Shown here: piece by piece, positions 41,897 through 46,099 of the stretch | How the letters are laid out: the number at the start of each line of letters is the position of its first letter | How positions within the stretch are numbered: the first letter of the stretch is position 1 | Source: Virgibacillus_F sp049310925 | GTDB taxonomy: Bacteria; Bacillota; Bacilli; Bacillales; Amphibacillaceae | Assembly: GCF_049310925.1 (NCBI RefSeq) | Contig: NZ_JBMERP010000028.1 | Location: 1-46,099 of the forward strand | Direction: 5' to 3' | DNA: 46,099 bases | Position numbers and translations under genes: made by a program | The notes under the pieces: generated by a model | What the model saw: the letters and a program-made list of their open reading frames with translations, nothing else | The model's database searches: none | Told to the model about the DNA's origin: nothing

Positions 41897-43120
41897 GTGG
41901 CAGGCATCAGAAAAGTGGGGTTACTTCCACAAATTTTGATTGCTTTTGTTCTTGCTATTTTTGCTGGGATTATTTTTGGTCCTAGTATTGACGTAGTTCA
42001 ACCATTAGGGGATTTATTTTTACGTCTTATTAAATTTATTATTGTACCTTTAGTTGCATCTTCTTTAATCGTAGGTGTTGCCAGCACTGGAAACTTGAAA
42101 ACACTAGGAAGAATAGGTGGAAAGACAATAATTTACTACTTAACCACCACTTTAATTGCTGTTAGCATTGGAATAATGGCAGCTTTGTTGTTTTCACCTG
42201 GTACCGGTGTTGATATTTCCACTACAAGTGTTGTGCCAGAAGCAAATGATACTGGTGGTTTTATCAATGTGCTGTTAAATATTATCCCGACCAACCCGAT
42301 TGCCAGTTTATCCAGCGGAAATATCCTGCAAATTATCTTCTTTTCTATTTTCTTGGGTTTAGGTATAACAATCGTTGGAGAAAAGGCAGAGCCTGTGTAT
42401 AAATTTTTTGATGGTCTCGCAGAAGTTATGTACAAAATCACATGGATTATTATGAAGCTTATTCCTATTGGTATATTTGGTTTATTAGCACCGATCATAG
42501 GTGAATATGGTCTTTCCGTGCTGCTTCCTTTGATAAAGTTAGTTTCAGTGGTTGCCTTCGCTTGTATTTTACATGCGCTTGTAACATATTCAATCGGTGT
42601 AAAAATGCTGGGGAAAATTAACCCAGTGCAGTTTTTCAGAGGAATTGCCCCTGCTACTCTCGTGGCTTTCAGTACCCAAAGTAGTTCAGGAACTTTACCA
42701 GTAACAATTAAATGTACAGAAGATAATTTAGGTGTTTCAAAAAAAATATCAAGCTTCGTTTTACCATTAGGTGCAACTATCAATATGGATGGTACATCAC
42801 TTTATTTAAGTATCGCCGCCCTTTTTACTGCTCAAGCATATGGAGTAGAGTTAACTGTTGGGCAAATTATGATGATTGTTCTTATCGCCACTTTAGGTTC
42901 TATAGGTGCTGCCGGAGTTCCAGGAGCTGGATTAATTATGTTAGTACTGGTTTTAACCGCCGTTAATTTACCGTTAGAAGCAATAGCCTTAATTGCCGGA
43001 GTAGATCGTTTCATGGATATGTTCCGGACTGCTGTAAATATAACAGGAGACGCATCAGGAGCTGTTATCATCAATCAATCTGAAACCAAGTTTAACAAAA
43101 ATTCATTAGAGTCATCTTAA
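41897..43120 (+). CDS. Dicarboxylate/amino acid:cation symporter, paralogue
   Basis: A 407-residue DAACS transporter, closely similar along its length to the one at 20009-21241. It shares AFSTQSSSGTLPVTI and NMDGTSLYLS, and the start context is the same: GTG 41897 with AAGGAGGT 8 bases upstream. A TTG at 41891 is only two bases from that site. A recent duplication is likely, with possible divergence of regulation or substrate. It stands alone behind the sulfate operon. Confidence 0.92.
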   Translation: MAGIRKVGLLPQILIAFVLAIFAGIIFGPSIDVVQPLGDLFLRLIKFIIVPLVASSLIVGVASTGNLKTLGRIGGKTIIYYLTTTLIAVSIGIMAALLFSPGTGVDISTTSVVPEANDTGGFINVLLNIIPTNPIASLSSGNILQIIFFSIFLGLGITIVGEKAEPVYKFFDGLAEVMYKITWIIMKLIPIGIFGLLAPIIGEYGLSVLLPLIKLVSVVAFACILHALVTYSIGVKMLGKINPVQFFRGIAPATLVAFSTQSSSGTLPVTIKCTEDNLGVSKKISSFVLPLGATINMDGTSLYLSIAALFTAQAYGVELTVGQIMMIVLIATLGSIGAAGVPGAGLIMLVLVLTAVNLPLEAIALIAGVDRFMDMFRTAVNITGDASGAVIINQSETKFNKNSLESS

Positions 43121-43131
43121 TAATTTTAAAA

Positions 43132-43157
43132 GCTGCTTTCTTATAAAGGAAGCAGCC
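43132..43157 (+). terminator. Terminator after the second symporter
   Basis: GCTGCTTTC pairs with GGAAGCAGC (one G.T) around TTATAAA and leads to CTTTG. It lies between convergent genes and can serve both. Confidence 0.7.
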
Positions 43158-43164
43158 TTTGTAT

Positions 43165-43614
43165 CTAGTTAACTGTTTTTTGACTCTTTCTTTTAATGAG
43201 GAAACCAATTGTAACCAGTAATACTCCAAAAGCTAAAAAAGCCAAGTCATAGATTAAGGGATTTTCAGCTGCCGGTCTGACACGATGAACCTGAAGGATA
43301 TGATGATCAACAATACCTTCTACTAGATTAAATGCCCCACCACCTACAAAGATTCCACCTACAAAAGTTTTCAAGCTGTAACCAAGCTTGCCATTTCGTG
43401 CATCTTGAAAAATTTTAATTCCACCCCAGATGAGTAAAATAGAAAAAACTATTGTAAACAACCCATCTGTTATAATTTCAAGCTTTACATTGGGATGATC
43501 TACCATGTGGTGCCATTGCAGTAGCTGGTGAAAAACAATTCCATCCACTGCACCCAGTAGACCTAAACCAAGTATAAAAGATGCTAAAAATAAATTTTTC
43601 TCAGCTATACTCAC
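43165..43614 (-). CDS. DUF2243 membrane protein
   Basis: A 149-residue protein with four hydrophobic segments. DGIVFHQLLQWHHM and NLVEGIVDHHILQVHRVRP are hallmark histidine-rich segments of DUF2243, whose function is unknown; the paired histidines suggest metal or haem binding. The start is GTG 43614, 9 bases after AAAGGG; alternative GTG/ATG codons at 43623-43618 overlap or touch that site. It appears monocistronic. Confidence 0.8.
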   Translation of the reverse strand: MSIAEKNLFLASFILGLGLLGAVDGIVFHQLLQWHHMVDHPNVKLEIITDGLFTIVFSILLIWGGIKIFQDARNGKLGYSLKTFVGGIFVGGGAFNLVEGIVDHHILQVHRVRPAAENPLIYDLAFLAFGVLLVTIGFLIKRKSQKTVN

Positions 43615-43807
43615 ATACATCACCCTTTAGTTACTAGTATTAATTAACATTAATACCTAAAACGCACGATAATATACATATTAATACAGGACGGGTAACT
43701 GCAGTTAAATAGTTTGAGAACAAGGTTGTTAGCTCTACTATTGCTTAACTAATTTATTTATTTGCTGTTTTCTTAAAGATTGTTGTTTTTGACAAAAAAT
43801 CTATAAA

Positions 43808-44330
43808 CTTCGACATAACTTACCGCTACGGAAATACACTACGCGCACCTTAGGGCTTGCGCTGAGCCTCCTCGCTCGCAAAGAACGCTCACTGTGGGGT
43901 CTCCATCGTCTTCGCTTTCGTGGCCGCTGAAAAACTTAAATATGGTACAAAATGTGTCGATCTACCATCGCATCTTCGAATATACTTCGCGCACCTTAGG
44001 GAGAGTGCCGAGCCTCCTCGGACTACCGTCCTGCGGGGTCTCGTCGATCTCTTACTTCCCGCAGGAGTCTAAGTGTACTTCCTTCGCTGGTACGGTGCTT
44101 TGCAAATTCGTTTACCTGATTCATTAAATTACACAATAACCATTCACTAATGAAGCAGTTGATTGAAGCGTAGGGCAGTCGACTCCTGCGGGAAAAACAA
44201 CAGCTGAAAATCCCGCAGGAAGTGGTTTTCTTCCGAGGAAGTTGAAGCGTTGCCCGCGGAAAGCGACTGCCTGGAACGGAAATCAACATAGCAGTTACGT
44301 CGCGATTTACATCAACTGTGAAGATTAAAA
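43808..44330. repeat. Dispersed repeat family A, copy 4 (composite, three units)
   Basis: It begins CGACATAACTTACCGCTACGG (shared with the left end of copy 1) and ends GTTACGTCGC followed by ATCAACTGTGAAG. Two minus-strand units (about 43840-43930 and 43985-44095; AGCCTCCTCG, TGGGGTCT, CCCGCAGGAGTC) are followed by a plus-strand unit with arms GGCAGTCG (44174-44181) and CGACTGCC (44264-44271). No protein gene is visible. Confidence 0.75.
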
Positions 44331-44339
44331 GCAACAAAG

Positions 44340-44639
44340 CTAACCCAGTTCCCCATTCCAATCGTTCATACCACCAACCATATCTTCAACTTCGTAGCCG
44401 AAAGCCTCTAATATACCGCTGGCAGCTTTGCTTCGATTTCCCGAACGGCAAACAACAATGTACACTTTGTTTTGATCTAATTCATCCTTACGCAGTGGCA
44501 GCTGACCCAATGGTATATGCTTTGCCCCTATAATTCTACCCTCTTCAACCTCAGCTTTTTCTCGGACATCTATTATATTGACTTCTTCCATTGCCCTGAT
44601 GCGCATAGCTAATTCTGCTGGTGTAATCTGTTTTGCCAT
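44340..44639 (-). CDS. Single-domain rhodanese
   Basis: A 99-residue cytoplasmic rhodanese with the catalytic Cys in CRSGNRS (about residue 64) and IIDVREKAEVEEG (CH2A-like). It likely transfers sulfane sulfur between small thiols or proteins. ATG 44639 follows GGTGG by about 7 bases; the GTG at 44645 is closer but less fit. It follows the membrane rhodanese by 21 bases, suggesting a shared transcript. Confidence 0.88.
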   Translation of the reverse strand: MAKQITPAELAMRIRAMEEVNIIDVREKAEVEEGRIIGAKHIPLGQLPLRKDELDQNKVYIVVCRSGNRSKAASGILEAFGYEVEDMVGGMNDWNGELG

Positions 44640-44660
44640 TATCACACCACCTTTCTTATT

Positions 44661-45023
44661 TTATACCCACGCACTCATTCCACCTTTGACATTCGTTACA
44701 TTTACAAAACCTTGTTTTTTTAATAGTTTAGATGCCTTTATACTTCTCATCCCACTCTGACAAATAACAACCACTTCTTTATTTTTATCAAGTTCAGAAG
44801 ATCGTTTAGCCAATCCAGATAATGGTATATTTTTAAATGGTTTCCGATGACTCCCCTGATACTCTCTAAGTGTTCGTACATCGATAAACTGTACATTCCT
44901 GTCCTTAAATTTAGTTTTTGCTTCCTGTGTAGTTACATTTGAAATCCCTTTAGCTAGCATGAATTTTTTTACAATAAACCACGCTACAATAATTAAAAAA
45001 AGCCATTGGATGATTGTTTCCAT
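44661..45023 (-). CDS. Membrane-anchored rhodanese
   Basis: A 120-residue protein with one N-terminal hydrophobic helix (about residues 5-24) and a rhodanese domain with FIDVRTLREYQGSH and the catalytic CQSGMRS. The active site faces the cytoplasm or outside depending on topology. The start is ATG 45023, 11 bases after AGGAGG; an upstream TTG overlaps that site. It is downstream of a perfect ATACCTGTACAGGTAT palindrome (45234-45249), a likely CsoR/CstR-type operator. Confidence 0.85.
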   Translation of the reverse strand: METIIQWLFLIIVAWFIVKKFMLAKGISNVTTQEAKTKFKDRNVQFIDVRTLREYQGSHRKPFKNIPLSGLAKRSSELDKNKEVVVICQSGMRSIKASKLLKKQGFVNVTNVKGGMSAWV

Positions 45024-45233
45024 TTCTGTATCTTCCTCCTTCAATATATATTAGTCCTAAAATTCCCTATCAGCTACTCCTAAAATCAGGATTACCAACG
45101 TCTGCCGTGAAAATTTTTGTATTTATATATTTCCATTGATGCTTGTTAGCAGTTGCAATACAAAACCGTTTATTAATTCACGTGTCGTCACACATATTGA
45201 AGAAATTAATGCCCTATCAATCGTCATATACTC

Positions 45234-45249
45234 ATACCTGTACAGGTAT
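45234..45249. promoter_or_regulatory. Palindromic CsoR/CstR-like operator
   Basis: ATACCTGTACAGGTAT is a perfect 16-bp palindrome about 210 bases upstream of the rhodanese pair. Its ATACC/GGTAT ends match the second site at 45982-45997. Control by the adjacent CstR-like protein is inferred. The remaining 280 bases between cstR and the rhodaneses show no gene. Confidence 0.55.
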
Positions 45250-45328
45250 TAACCCACTAAAAAAAGGTTGCGATAATACGCTTTACCCAGTATATACATC
45301 AATCATAGTAACTTGTCATCTATATTTC

Positions 45329-45589
45329 TTATCGACTCTTTACAAGTAAATTAACAGCTTCTTTAATAAGATCTTCAGAGCTTTCACCCTTTTCTTTCTC
45401 CTCACGGATACATCTTTCAAGGTTCGTACTGACAACCAATGCAGCGGTTCGGTCAATTGCGGTTCTTACAGCTGACATCTGTGTCACAACGTCTCGGCAC
45501 TCTTTATCTTCTTCCATCATTTTTAATAATCCTCTAACCTGACCTTCAATACGCTTCATTCTATTTACAACCTGAGTATCGTATTTCAT
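45329..45589 (-). CDS. cstR: CsoR-family repressor, CstR-like persulfide sensor
   Basis: An 86-residue all-helical DUF156/CsoR-family protein. MKRIEGQVRGLLKMMEEDKEC and NLERCI place two cysteines (about residues 31 and 60), but the copper-ligand histidine of CsoR is Asn here. CstR sensors of S. aureus show the same Cys-Asn-Cys pattern and respond to sulfane sulfur. The start is ATG 45589 with AAAGGAG 7 bases upstream. It overlaps the end of the preceding rhodanese-like gene by 29 bases. The rhodanese neighbours match a persulfide regulon. Confidence 0.85.
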   Translation of the reverse strand: MKYDTQVVNRMKRIEGQVRGLLKMMEEDKECRDVVTQMSAVRTAIDRTAALVVSTNLERCIREEKEKGESSEDLIKEAVNLLVKSR

Positions 45590-45944
45590 TTTTATTGCTC
45601 CTTTCATTTTTTTTTGCCAAACAATATCCAACAATTCGGATTCCTTTTCGTTGAAGAATTCTGGCACTTAAATTTCTTTCCACATTATTTGATGCAATAA
45701 TGACAACCTTTTTATTTGGCAAATCACGAAAATGTCGCTTTAAATATGGAAGTGGGAGACAATACGTGTTATCTGATGCCCCACGGAATGAAGTCTGGTA
45801 GTCTCTAGTATCAACTATTACCACATCTTCTTCAAAGCAGGATAAATAACTTAAATCAAGTTTAACGATCCCAATGACTGGTACGTGTCTTTGATAGAGA
45901 AACAACAAGAAAATTGTTACAATAGATATTATTACTATACTCAT
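45561..45944 (-). CDS. Membrane-anchored rhodanese-like protein without catalytic Cys
   Basis: A 127-residue protein with an N-terminal hydrophobic helix (1-17) and a rhodanese-like domain (VVIVDTRDYQTSFRG). Where active rhodaneses carry C-x-x-G-x-R, it reads ASNNVERN, so no catalytic Cys remains at that place. Other Cys residues (near 36, 62 and the C-terminal YSGCK) are not in the standard position. It is the first gene of the cstR transcript; the promoter and operator lie at 45966-46005. It may bind or sense rather than catalyse. Confidence 0.75.
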   Translation of the reverse strand: MSIVIISIVTIFLLFLYQRHVPVIGIVKLDLSYLSCFEEDVVIVDTRDYQTSFRGASDNTYCLPLPYLKRHFRDLPNKKVVIIASNNVERNLSARILQRKGIRIVGYCLAKKNERSNKNEIRYSGCK

Positions 45945-45965
45945 TGTTCTCTCCTTTGCAAAAGT

Positions 45966-46005
45966 ATTATAGCATTATATTATACCCTCATAGGTATTTT
46001 GTCAA
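45966..46005 (-). promoter_or_regulatory. Promoter with embedded CsoR/CstR operator
   Basis: On the minus strand TTGACA (46005-46000) is followed by a near-palindrome ATACCTATGAGGGTAT (45997-45982) and several overlapping TATAAT hexamers (best at 45984-45979 and 45979-45974). The operator fills the spacer, so a bound repressor would block RNA polymerase. This implies autoregulation of the rhodanese-like/cstR pair. Confidence 0.65.
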
Positions 46006-46099
46006 ACAAAATAAACAGCAACTGTGATAGTTGCTGCATTGAGCCTAACAAACGTAACCTTCTTTTGGATAATCCTAATACAAATTAATTAAGTGATCT

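Noticed and set aside
43894..44361. Open frames between the DUF2243 and rhodanese genes
   Set aside because: They cover the composite repeat copy 4; reading frames arise from its GC-rich core.

Overview
The window looks like a chromosomal segment of a low-GC, spore-forming member of the Bacillaceae (Virgibacillus/Oceanobacillus-like; the genus cannot be fixed from sequence alone). The signs are strong AGGAGG ribosome-binding sites, tyrosine T-boxes, a lysine riboswitch, the acetylase branch of diaminopimelate synthesis, a SpoIID-like protein, a DUF3231 protein, 3-sulfolactate genes and several families of dispersed intergenic repeats.

Layout. 1-2,500 (minus): two tandem promoters firing out of the left edge, S-adenosylmethionine decarboxylase (speD) and a secreted SpoIID/LytB-domain protein. 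2,900-3,900: a GNAT acetyltransferase and a TM2 protein. 3,900-10,660 (minus): an aromatic operon aroG-aroC-hisC-tyrA-aroA behind one promoter and two tandem tyrosine T-boxes. 10,690-19,700: a PatA-like aminotransferase (minus), a dispersed repeat, then promoter, lysine riboswitch and lysC-asd-dapA-dapB-dapH-dapL-alr2 (plus), an order close to the staphylococcal dap operon but without lysA; a 21-bp-phased CGCGCA array sits between dapH and dapL. 20,000-22,000: a dicarboxylate symporter, a repeat and a small membrane protein.

22,080-33,190 is the most interesting region, a complete selenium locus. Leftward: selB, a SelW-like selenoprotein, selA and a TlpA/ResA-like selenoprotein. Rightward: selC (tRNA-Sec), a glycosyltransferase resembling the selenosugar synthase SenB, selD (itself with an in-frame UGA), a PhnD/PhnE/PhnC-like ABC transporter and a NodB-type deacetylase with an in-frame UGA at codon 6. 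A convergent thioredoxin carries Sec in its active site. Five genes therefore contain in-frame UGA codons, each followed by a hairpin at nearly the same distance. The deacetylase appears to be an unrecognised selenoprotein. Its grouping with a SenB-like enzyme, SelD and an oxyanion-type transporter suggests uptake of a selenium compound and synthesis or remodelling of a selenosugar, beyond selenocysteine insertion. This pathway is an inference.

33,300-37,800: DUF3231, an MFS transporter, a YitT-like membrane protein, a VOC protein, and comB-comA for sulfolactate. 38,000-41,600 (plus): cysH-cysP-sat-cysC sulfate assimilation, which can supply sulfite to ComA. 41,900-43,600: a second dicarboxylate symporter paralogous to the first, and a DUF2243 membrane protein. 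43,800-46,000: a composite repeat, two rhodaneses, a CstR-like persulfide sensor and a membrane rhodanese-like protein lacking the catalytic Cys, with CsoR/CstR-type operators.
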